From assembly GCA_964489245.1 (NCBI GenBank), contig CAZAXU010000012.1:1-48335 (forward strand): a stretch of 48,335 nucleotides of DNA, read 5' to 3'. A model generated the notes under the pieces. That model did no database searches and was not told where the DNA came from. It saw nothing but the letters and a program-made list of their open reading frames with translations. Source of the DNA: CAZAXU01 sp964489245 (lineage in GTDB: Bacteria > Bacteroidota > Bacteroidia > Flavobacteriales > Flavobacteriaceae). Positions 6,565-13,060 of the stretch are shown here, piece by piece. How positions within the stretch are numbered: the first letter of the stretch is position 1; every line of letters starts with the position of its first letter. The position numbers and the translations under genes were made by a program.

Positions 6565-7957
6565 AATATCCACCTGTTTTTTTACTGCCACGGCGTTCTA
6601 TCAATTCCAATTTTAAAAGTACTCTTATATGTCTGTCAACCGTGCCAAAAGGTATATTGAGTTCACTAGAAATATGTTTTGCCATTTTTCCTGAATACTT
6701 CTTAATGTATAAATAAACTTTTTTTTGCCCATCATTTAATTCGTCATTTAATTCGTCATTTAATTCGTCATTTAATTCGTCATTTAATATTTCCAGGGGT
6801 ATGGTTGTAACAAATATATCTTCCTCAATGAACTCATTATTTTCTACATTTGAATAAATTTTATTATATCGATATACGTTATTGATTCCTGTTCCAAGTT
6901 CTTCTGAACGTCCCATCTGGGTAAAAATTTGTGCGATATGCGGATTTTTAGGAAAAGGCTCAAAATTCCCGGGTTTTAATTCTCCCCATTGATAAGGCTT
7001 GTTGGCATTTTTGCAAACAACCCTATCTTTATAGATAACAAAACTTGTAGGAAAAGCATTGGCATATTCTCTATGAATAAGAATGTTTGCAACAATTTCT
7101 CTAAATATTTTTTCTCTTAAAGATATTCTTTGACTCCCTTGCAAGTAGAATTTATCAGCTAAATGTTTTTCTACAAATTCCATTAACCTATCATAAGCTG
7201 TAATAAGGTTACAGCGGATATTTATTCTGTCATCATAACGATTTGTGTCAACAATTTTTGCCATAGCATCAATTTTGTAATGGGGAACTGCGCTACCAAT
7301 GGTCTCAGATTTTCCAAACAATAAAAGTGCTGACATTGTAAAACCTTCTTCTCCTGTAATATAATCCTTTCTGTAAAGTCCGGCTATTCTATAAAATTCA
7401 TCATTGGTTAATTCATTCCAAGGATGATTTGGTCTGTTAATTCTAATAATTTTTCGGGTTCTTAGCACAATTTCTTTAGCAAAATCATCTTCTGTAAGAA
7501 ACGGATATATTTTGTTTTCAGTATACTCCGATGACTTACGAAAATACAATTGTTTGATTTGCGTGTCTGTCTGTAAAATAAAATCACCATCAATATTACG
7601 GTCATAAATTTTATTTGCCGTTTTATGCACTTGTGATGAAGTAGGCACGAAAATATAGATTATTTTTTTTCCTTGAAAATCAATTATTTTCGGTTCCAAC
7701 AAGAATGATGGAAAAAGTTTTTGTGGGTTACTGCTCAGATTGGCTATTTCTTTTACTAATTGTTCTGCTATTTTTTCATTAATGCCCTCTATATTTTTGT
7801 TGTCATCAATTCCTAATAATATTTCTCCTCCGTTCTTATTTAAAAAAGCGCAAACCGTTTCAAATAGGTTATTCGGCAATTTATTTTTTGCTTTTTTAAA
7901 TTCTATTCTGAGTCCTTCTCCTTTTGAAATAATATTTTGAATTTTTTTGCTATCCAT
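6554..7957 (-). CDS. ATP-binding protein with Schlafen AlbA_2 and HATPase_c_4 domains
   Basis: The 467-residue protein has an AlbA_2 domain at residues about 12-120 (EGLRIEFKKAK ... GGEILLGIDD) and a GHKL-type ATPase region at about 285-380 (REIVANILIHREYAN, then GRSEELGTGINNVYRY). A C-terminal winged helix follows at about 415-465 (ISSELNIPFGTVDRHIRVLLKLELIERRG). A 12-base tandem repeat encodes repeated ELND between the ATPase and the winged helix. The family is described as putative transcriptional regulators or helicase-like proteins; its function is unsettled. Its ATG lies inside the last codons of the pseC remnant and its stop overlaps pseF, so it sits tightly in the operon. It is not a sugar enzyme and appears to have entered the cluster. 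Confidence 0.82.
   Translation of the reverse strand: MDSKKIQNIISKGEGLRIEFKKAKNKLPNNLFETVCAFLNKNGGEILLGIDDNKNIEGINEKIAEQLVKEIANLSSNPQKLFPSFLLEPKIIDFQGKKIIYIFVPTSSQVHKTANKIYDRNIDGDFILQTDTQIKQLYFRKSSEYTENKIYPFLTEDDFAKEIVLRTRKIIRINRPNHPWNELTNDEFYRIAGLYRKDYITGEEGFTMSALLLFGKSETIGSAVPHYKIDAMAKIVDTNRYDDRINIRCNLITAYDRLMEFVEKHLADKFYLQGSQRISLREKIFREIVANILIHREYANAFPTSFVIYKDRVVCKNANKPYQWGELKPGNFEPFPKNPHIAQIFTQMGRSEELGTGINNVYRYNKIYSNVENNEFIEEDIFVTTIPLEILNDELNDELNDELNDELNDGQKKVYLYIKKYSGKMAKHISSELNIPFGTVDRHIRVLLKLELIERRGSKKTGGYYVL
6733..6788. repeat. 12-bp in-frame tandem repeat, about 4.7 copies
   Basis: The plus-strand unit CATTTAATTCGT occurs four times in full (6733-6780), followed by a partial CATTTAAT. 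It encodes repeats of Glu-Leu-Asn-Asp on the minus strand, in the linker before the winged helix. Because the unit is a multiple of three, copy changes would alter linker length without a frameshift. Confidence 0.9.
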
Positions 7958-8320
7958 CGTTCGCTATAAATTCTTCTACTTTTCCAATAACATAATCTTG
8001 TTCTTCATCTGATAAATTCGGGAACATCGGCAAACTAAGAGTTCTTTCATAATATTTTTCAGCATTCGGAAAATCTCCCTTTTGCCATCCGAATTGTCTA
8101 TAATAATCCAATAAATGAACCGGAATGTAATGTGCAAAGCTGCAGTTCCGTTTGATACGGCAACCGCAAATTTGGCATTGACGTATTCGGCAAAATTTTT
8201 CTCAAACTCCGCAATACACGGCCCTTGTGTCAAAAAATCGGATTGCAAAGTTTTGACGACCGCTTCAATATCATCTTGTGTAATGTGCTGCCGACCGTAG
8301 GGAATACTATATTTAGACAT
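7950..8320 (-). pseudogene. pseC: Broken UDP-4-amino-4,6-dideoxy-GlcNAc (PseC) aminotransferase remnant
   Basis: Residues 1-66 from the ATG at 8320 are a normal PseC N-terminus (SIPYGRQHITQDDIEAVV ... FAVAVSNGTAALHI). The reading frame then turns to nonsense and stops at 7976. The next frame from about 8140 to 7950 reads a normal PseC C-terminus (HYIPVHLLDYYRQFGW, later YYERTLSLPMFPNLSDEEQ). About 260 codons that should lie between, including the PLP-lysine region, are missing, and the two ends are joined out of frame. Intact PseC is about 380 residues. The start overlaps the pseB stop by eight bases, and the old stop overlaps the ATG of the AlbA-domain gene. PseC would make the amino sugar before PseH acts, so the local pathway is interrupted unless a second pseC exists elsewhere. 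Confidence 0.88.
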
Positions 8321-9317
8321 CTAATTGTAAATTATTTTTTATCAACTCATTCAGTTCTTTGACACTCAAAAAATGCATATTATCCTTTGAATTATAAGAA
8401 AATCCCATCGGCACTTTTTTAGCATTATGCTTTCGGGCAAAATCATCTAAATCAAAAACGGGTTGTGAGGGTAAAATCACGTAATAGTTTCCCAGATCAT
8501 ACGTAAAAAAAGAATCTGACGATGTGATCATTTCTTCATGAAGTTTTTCTCCCGGACGAATGCCTATTTCTTTTTGTTCGCAATCGGGACAAATGGCTTT
8601 TGCAACGTCAACGATATTATAGGAAGGAATTTTAGGCACAAAAATCTCTCCGCCCCAAGCGTGTTCAATGGCGTGAAAAACCATATCCACACCCTCATCC
8701 AACGAAATGTTGAATCGTGTCATTTGCTTGTCGGTAATCGGCAAAACCTTTCTTTCTCTCTGCTTGTAAAAAAACGGAATAACCGAACCATTCGATCCCA
8801 TCACATTGCCATATCGAACCACCGAAAATTTAATATCTCTTTTTCCTTTGATATTATTTGCCGCTATAAACAACTTGTCAGAGGTCAACTTTGTTGCACC
8901 ATATAAGTTAATCGGAGCTGCCGCCTTATCGGTTGATAAAGCCACCACTCGTTTCACATTGTTTGCCAAACAAGCATCAATCACATTTTGTCCGCCTATG
9001 ATATTGGTTTTAACCGCCTCCATCGGATTGTATTCTGCCAAATGAACGTGTTTCATTGCTGCAGTATGGATAACTATATTAATTCCATCCATGGCTCTCA
9101 TCAACCTTTCCTTATCGCGTACGTCCCCGATAAAAAAACGAATACTTTTGTATTTATCATGAGGAAATTCCTGCGCCATTTGAAATTGCTTTTGCTCATC
9201 ACGAGAAAAAACCACCAATCTTTTAACATCCGGCCATTGTTGATAAATTCTCCTCACCAATTGCTTTCCTAAAGATCCGGTTCCTCCGGTGATTAATATG
9301 CTTTTTCCGTTTAACAT
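8313..9317 (-). CDS. pseB: UDP-N-acetylglucosamine 4,6-dehydratase (inverting)
   Basis: PseB carries out the first step of pseudaminic acid synthesis, converting UDP-GlcNAc to a UDP-4-keto-6-deoxy-L-arabino-hexose with inversion at C5. The 334-residue SDR protein shows the Rossmann motif ITGGTGSLGKQ at residues 8-18, an AAMKHV loop, and the catalytic block STDKAAAPINLYGATK, in which TDK replaces the usual tyrosine-first arrangement of FlaA1-type enzymes. Length is normal for PseB. It follows the WbpP-like gene by 21 bases in the same operon. It looks intact, while its partner pseC just downstream is broken. Confidence 0.9.
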   Translation of the reverse strand: MLNGKSILITGGTGSLGKQLVRRIYQQWPDVKRLVVFSRDEQKQFQMAQEFPHDKYKSIRFFIGDVRDKERLMRAMDGINIVIHTAAMKHVHLAEYNPMEAVKTNIIGGQNVIDACLANNVKRVVALSTDKAAAPINLYGATKLTSDKLFIAANNIKGKRDIKFSVVRYGNVMGSNGSVIPFFYKQRERKVLPITDKQMTRFNISLDEGVDMVFHAIEHAWGGEIFVPKIPSYNIVDVAKAICPDCEQKEIGIRPGEKLHEEMITSSDSFFTYDLGNYYVILPSQPVFDLDDFARKHNAKKVPMGFSYNSKDNMHFLSVKELNELIKNNLQLDV

Positions 9318-9338
9318 ATGTTTGGTTTATATAATTTC

Positions 9339-10313
9339 CTACTTTAAATTCTTCCAATACCATTTCACCGCTTCTTTTAAACCGGTTTTAATATCATATT
9401 TCGGTTGATAATTCAGCATTTTTTTCGCCTTATCAATCGATGCCAATGAATGTGGAATATCTCCCGCTCTATTCGGTCCGTGTTTGACCGGAATAGTTTT
9501 GATTTGTTCATCAAATTCTCCTAAATATTCTTTCAATAAAGCCACCAATTCGTTTAGATTTGTTCTTTCTCCAAAAGCGGTATTATATACTTGATTGACG
9601 GCTTCCGCATTCTCTGTGGTCATTGCCAACTTATTCATCCTGATTACATTATCGATATACGTAAAATCTCTGGAATATGTTCCGTCACCGTTAATGGTTG
9701 GAGATTCATGTTTCATCAATTGAATCACAAACTTCGGAATCACTGCGGCATAGGCACCTTTGGGGTCTTGCTTGCGTCCGAAAACATTAAAATATCTTAA
9801 ACCTATCGTATCCAAATCATAGACTCGCTTAAAAATATCGGCATACAATTCATTGACAAACTTAGTGATTGCATAGGGTGACAAGGGTTTTCCGATTTTA
9901 TCTTCTTCTTTGGGCAATTTTTCAGAATCACCATAGGTCGAAGAACTGGCAGCGTAAATAAACCTCTTGACTCCCGCATCTCGGGCAGCCACCAACATAT
10001 TTAAAAAACCGTCTATATTCACCTGATTGGTCATAATCGGGTTGTTAATGGAACGTGGCACCGAACCCAAGGCGGCCTCATGAAACACAAAATCCATTCC
10101 CTCTGTTGCACCGTGACAAGTATCCAAGTCTCTGATATCTCCCACCAAGAGTTCAAATTTCGGATGAGACATCAAGTGTTCTATATTATGGAAATGCCCG
10201 GTGGCAAAATTATCCAAACACCTGACTTTGTGTCCGTCTTCCAACAAACTTTCACACAAATTGGAACCGATAAAGCCCGCACCTCCCGTAACTAAAATAT
10301 TTTTGCTTTTCAT
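9339..10313 (-). CDS. UDP-GlcNAc/UDP-sugar 4-epimerase, WbpP/TviC-like
   Basis: The 324-residue extended SDR starts with the NAD-binding motif VTGGAGFIGSNL. It has the ALGSVPRSI loop characteristic of WbpP/TviC epimerases, a SSSTYGDSEKLP segment with catalytic serine, and YAITK (YxxxK). Such enzymes interconvert UDP-GlcNAc and UDP-GalNAc, or their uronic acids. The start at 10313 gives a standard N-terminus. It lies nine bases after rfbA on the minus strand and would supply an N-acetylhexosamine for the same glycan. The precise substrate cannot be settled from sequence: a UDP-GlcNAc 4-epimerase is most likely, with UDP-Glc/Gal activity possible. Confidence 0.82.
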   Translation of the reverse strand: MKSKNILVTGGAGFIGSNLCESLLEDGHKVRCLDNFATGHFHNIEHLMSHPKFELLVGDIRDLDTCHGATEGMDFVFHEAALGSVPRSINNPIMTNQVNIDGFLNMLVAARDAGVKRFIYAASSSTYGDSEKLPKEEDKIGKPLSPYAITKFVNELYADIFKRVYDLDTIGLRYFNVFGRKQDPKGAYAAVIPKFVIQLMKHESPTINGDGTYSRDFTYIDNVIRMNKLAMTTENAEAVNQVYNTAFGERTNLNELVALLKEYLGEFDEQIKTIPVKHGPNRAGDIPHSLASIDKAKKMLNYQPKYDIKTGLKEAVKWYWKNLK

Positions 10314-10321
10314 ACTGAATT

Positions 10322-11200
10322 CTATTGTTCTCTTGCTATAATTGTCTTAATATATACTCCGTATTGATTATTCATTGCATCTGCAAGGCGTAGTAATTCT
10401 TCTTTTGATATAAATCCTTTTCGCCATGCTACTTCTTCAATACAAGCGATTTTCAAGCCTGTTCTTTTTTCAATTGTTTTAACAAATTCTCCTGCTTCTG
10501 CCAAAGCTTCGTGCGTGCCGGTATCCAACCAAGCAAAACCTCTTCCCAATATTTGCATTTTCAAATCTTTTTGTGTCAAATAGGCTTGGTTCACCGATGT
10601 AATTTCCAACTCTCCTCTTGCCGATGGTTTCACATTTTTGGCAATTTCAATCACGGAGTTCGGATAAAAATATAAACCCACAACTGCATAATCCGATTTT
10701 GGATTGCTTGGTTTTTCTTCAATGCCAATCACATTTTCAGCATTATCTATCTCGGCAACACCATAACGTCTCGGATTATCGACATAATAACCGAAAATTA
10801 CAGCCTTCTTTTCTTGCTCGACAATGTTTTGTGATTGTCTGAGAAGCTTGCTGAAACCCGATCCGTAAAAAATATTGTCTCCCAAAATCAAACAAACACT
10901 ATCTTCTCCTATAAAATCTTCTCCTATAATAAGAGCTTGGGCTAAACCATCCGGAGAGGGCTGCTCTGCATAAATCAAATTAATTCCCAACTGATGACCG
11001 TCTCCAAACAATCTTTTGAAATTGGGCAAATCTTGTGGCGTTGAAATAATCAATATGTCTCTGATACCTGCCAACATTAATGTGGAAAGCGGATAGTATA
11101 TCATCGGTTTGTCATGAACCGGCAATAATTGTTTTGAAACCACTTTGGTCATTGGATGTAATCTGGTTCCTGCTCCGCCTGCTAATATTATTCCTTTCAC
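10322..11200 (-). CDS. rfbA: Glucose-1-phosphate thymidylyltransferase
   Basis: RfbA makes dTDP-glucose from dTTP and glucose-1-phosphate. The 292-residue protein opens MKGIILAGGAGTRLHPMT, the nucleotidyltransferase signature, followed by VVSKQLLPVHDKPMIYYPL with the family lysine. ILGDNIFYG supplies the metal-binding aspartate and GFAWLDTGTHEAL is the allosteric/dimer segment typical of RmlA. Length matches the short RmlA class. It is the second gene of the operon after rfbB, separated by 57 bases. rfbC and rfbD, needed for dTDP-rhamnose, are not in the window, so the product may feed another dTDP-deoxysugar. Confidence 0.93.
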   Translation of the reverse strand: MKGIILAGGAGTRLHPMTKVVSKQLLPVHDKPMIYYPLSTLMLAGIRDILIISTPQDLPNFKRLFGDGHQLGINLIYAEQPSPDGLAQALIIGEDFIGEDSVCLILGDNIFYGSGFSKLLRQSQNIVEQEKKAVIFGYYVDNPRRYGVAEIDNAENVIGIEEKPSNPKSDYAVVGLYFYPNSVIEIAKNVKPSARGELEITSVNQAYLTQKDLKMQILGRGFAWLDTGTHEALAEAGEFVKTIEKRTGLKIACIEEVAWRKGFISKEELLRLADAMNNQYGVYIKTIIAREQ

Positions 11201-11257
11201 TTTATTAGTTTATAGTTTTTTAGTTGCTAGCCACATACAATTTACAATCAAACATCA

Positions 11258-12316
11258 TCAGCCGAAATACTGTTTTTCATAATAGCTTTGATAAGCTCCG
11301 GATGTGACATTTTTTAACCAATCTTCATTATTTAAATACCAATCTACCGTTTCCGAGAGTCCTTTTTCAAAATCAACACTAGGTTTCCACCCCAAGTCCG
11401 TATTGATTTTAGCCGCATCAATGGCATAACGTCTGTCATGCCCCGGACGGTCTTTTATAAATTCAATCAAGCGTTCAGAGCTGCCTTCTTCTCTTCCTAA
11501 TTTCTTGTCCATCAAACCACACAACAATCGAATCAAATCTATATTGGTATATTCATTGAAACCTCCTATATTGTAAGTTTCTCCTAAGTTTCCTTGATGA
11601 AAAATTTTGTCAATTGCCATGGCATGATCAATCACATATAACCAATCTCTGGTATAGAGTCCGTCACCATAAACCGGTAATTTTTTATTTTTCCTGATGT
11701 TATTAATAAACAAAGGAATTAATTTTTCCGGAAATTGATTCGGACCGTAATTATTAGAACAGTTTGAAATCACTACAGGCATGCCATAAGTATCGTGATA
11801 AGCTCTAACAAAATGATCAGAAGCGGCTTTGGATGCGGAATAAGGAGAATGCGGGTCATAAGCCGTGGTTTCCAAAAACAAACCCTCGCTGCCCAAAGAA
11901 CCATAGACTTCATCGGTTGAAACATGATAGAACAACTTCCCTTCATAATCATGCTGCCAATGTTCCTTAGCCACGTTCAATAAGTTGGTTGTTCCCAACA
12001 CATTTGTTTTGACAAAAGCAAGCGGATCCGTAATGGAACGGTCTACATGAGACTCTGCCGCCAAATGAATAAGCCCGTCAAAACCATATCGCTCAAAAAG
12101 AGATTCCAATAGTTGCGCATCCAATATATCGCCTTTGATAAATTCATAATTCGAATATGATTCTATATCCTTGATATTTTCCAAGTTTCCTGCATAAGTC
12201 AGCGCATCCAAATTAACAAACTTATAATCCGGATATTTTTTTACCATAAGGCGCAAAACGTGTGAGCCTATAAAACCGGCTCCTCCCGTGATCAATATAT
12301 TTCTGGTTGCTCCCAT
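11258..12316 (-). CDS. rfbB: dTDP-glucose 4,6-dehydratase
   Basis: RfbB converts dTDP-glucose to dTDP-4-keto-6-deoxyglucose using bound NAD. The 352-residue protein has ITGGAGFIGSHV near the start, the catalytic region STDEVYGSLG, then YSASKAASDH (YxxxK), and the strongly conserved NCSNNYGPNQFPEKLIPL. I start at the ATG at 12316 (MGATRNILITGG); the upstream ATG at 12337 would place the start codon inside the -7 box. It is the first gene of the minus-strand sugar operon and follows a good promoter by 18 bases. It pairs with rfbA; no rfbC/rfbD follows. Confidence 0.93.
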   Translation of the reverse strand: MGATRNILITGGAGFIGSHVLRLMVKKYPDYKFVNLDALTYAGNLENIKDIESYSNYEFIKGDILDAQLLESLFERYGFDGLIHLAAESHVDRSITDPLAFVKTNVLGTTNLLNVAKEHWQHDYEGKLFYHVSTDEVYGSLGSEGLFLETTAYDPHSPYSASKAASDHFVRAYHDTYGMPVVISNCSNNYGPNQFPEKLIPLFINNIRKNKKLPVYGDGLYTRDWLYVIDHAMAIDKIFHQGNLGETYNIGGFNEYTNIDLIRLLCGLMDKKLGREEGSSERLIEFIKDRPGHDRRYAIDAAKINTDLGWKPSVDFEKGLSETVDWYLNNEDWLKNVTSGAYQSYYEKQYFG

Positions 12317-12334
12317 TGAATTGTTTATGCATTG

Positions 12335-12363
12335 CAAATATAAGTATTAAAACCCAAAACAAA
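12335..12363 (-). promoter_or_regulatory. Promoter of the sugar (rfb-pse) operon
   Basis: On the minus strand TTTG (12363-12360) is followed after 17 bases by TATATTTG (12342-12335), an excellent fit to the Bacteroidota consensus. The rfbB ATG lies 18 bases downstream. This is probably the main promoter for the genes down to pseF and the tandem-GNAT gene. Confidence 0.65.
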
Positions 12364-12377
12364 AAGCCACTGTTCCC

Positions 12378-12411
12378 TTGTGAATTATTATTCGTTTTTT
12401 TTATATCTTCG
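12378..12411 (+). promoter_or_regulatory. Candidate promoter of the methyltransferase-like gene
   Basis: A TTG (12378-12380) and a TATCTTCG box (12404-12411) are 23 bases apart, a weaker match than the divergent rfb promoter. The box lies 24 bases before the ATG at 12436. Confidence 0.35.
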
Positions 12412-12435
12412 TATAGACATAAATTGTGTTTATCG

Positions 12436-12972
12436 ATGAAACTTGACAAAAGCAATATTTTCAGAATATTGATGTGGCTGGCTATGCTGCTGGGCGGCGC
12501 AGTTGTTTGTATCCATTTTGATAAAAAATATTTTTTAGATTGGTTCAACAACCTATATTTTCACATTGCCACGATAATTCCCGGATACTTTTTGCTGAAA
12601 CTCGTTCTTAAAATTTCAAGAAACACCGGCAGACTTCTCGCTGAAAAAGGCAGAGAAGGCAATATTCCGAGAATGCAAACCAACAGACTGGTGACCGATG
12701 GCGTTTATGCGCGCATGAGACATCCAATGCATCTCGGTCTTTTATTTTTCCCCTTGGCTTTCGCACTGCTTTTAGGCAGCCCCTCTTTTATCTTTATCTT
12801 GGCGCCTATTGAGGTGTTGCTTATGATTGTTCTTATCAAATTTGTTGAGGAAAAAGAAGCCGAAAAAAAATTCGGACAAGCCTATCGAGATTATAAAAAA
12901 CAAACGCCAATGTTTTGTCTTTCTTTGAAATGTGTCAAAGAACTGCTCAATGCTAAGAAAAATCTACAATAA
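12436..12972 (+). CDS. Isoprenylcysteine/phospholipid methyltransferase-like membrane protein
   Basis: The 178-residue protein has about four hydrophobic segments and ends with the conserved core of the PEMT/ICMT family: VTDGVYARMRHPMHLGLL, then an EEKEAEKKFGQAYRDYKKQTPMF tail with the EE and YxxYKxxxP-type residues that bind S-adenosylmethionine. The start at 12436 (MKLDKSN) is chosen because the 43 codons upstream lack any membrane-protein character and overlap the rfb promoter. It is divergent from rfbB. It probably methylates a lipid or a small molecule at the membrane; the substrate is unknown. Confidence 0.7.
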   Translation: MKLDKSNIFRILMWLAMLLGGAVVCIHFDKKYFLDWFNNLYFHIATIIPGYFLLKLVLKISRNTGRLLAEKGREGNIPRMQTNRLVTDGVYARMRHPMHLGLLFFPLAFALLLGSPSFIFILAPIEVLLMIVLIKFVEEKEAEKKFGQAYRDYKKQTPMFCLSLKCVKELLNAKKNLQ

Positions 12973-13031
12973 GCCAAGGATAATTAACAAACTTTTACCA
13001 TTTCTCCAATCGGTTTTGATGAAAATAATTT

Positions 13032-13039
13032 TAACTTTG
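13032..13039 (+). promoter_or_regulatory. -7 box for the M1 peptidase gene
   Basis: TAACTTTG fits TAnnTTTG and lies 21 bases before the ATG at 13061. The nearest TTTG upstream is only 13 bases away, so the -33 element is uncertain. Confidence 0.45.
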
Positions 13040-13060
13040 TGGAGTAAAAATTCACATGTT

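Noticed and set aside
6733..6788. CRISPR-like repeat array
   Set aside because: The 12-bp units are contiguous with no spacers and encode a peptide repeat.
1331..7957. Antiphage defence island
   Set aside because: Although three NTPases cluster here, there is no nuclease system, methylase, toxin-antitoxin pair or known defence gene set, and they are mixed with sugar genes.
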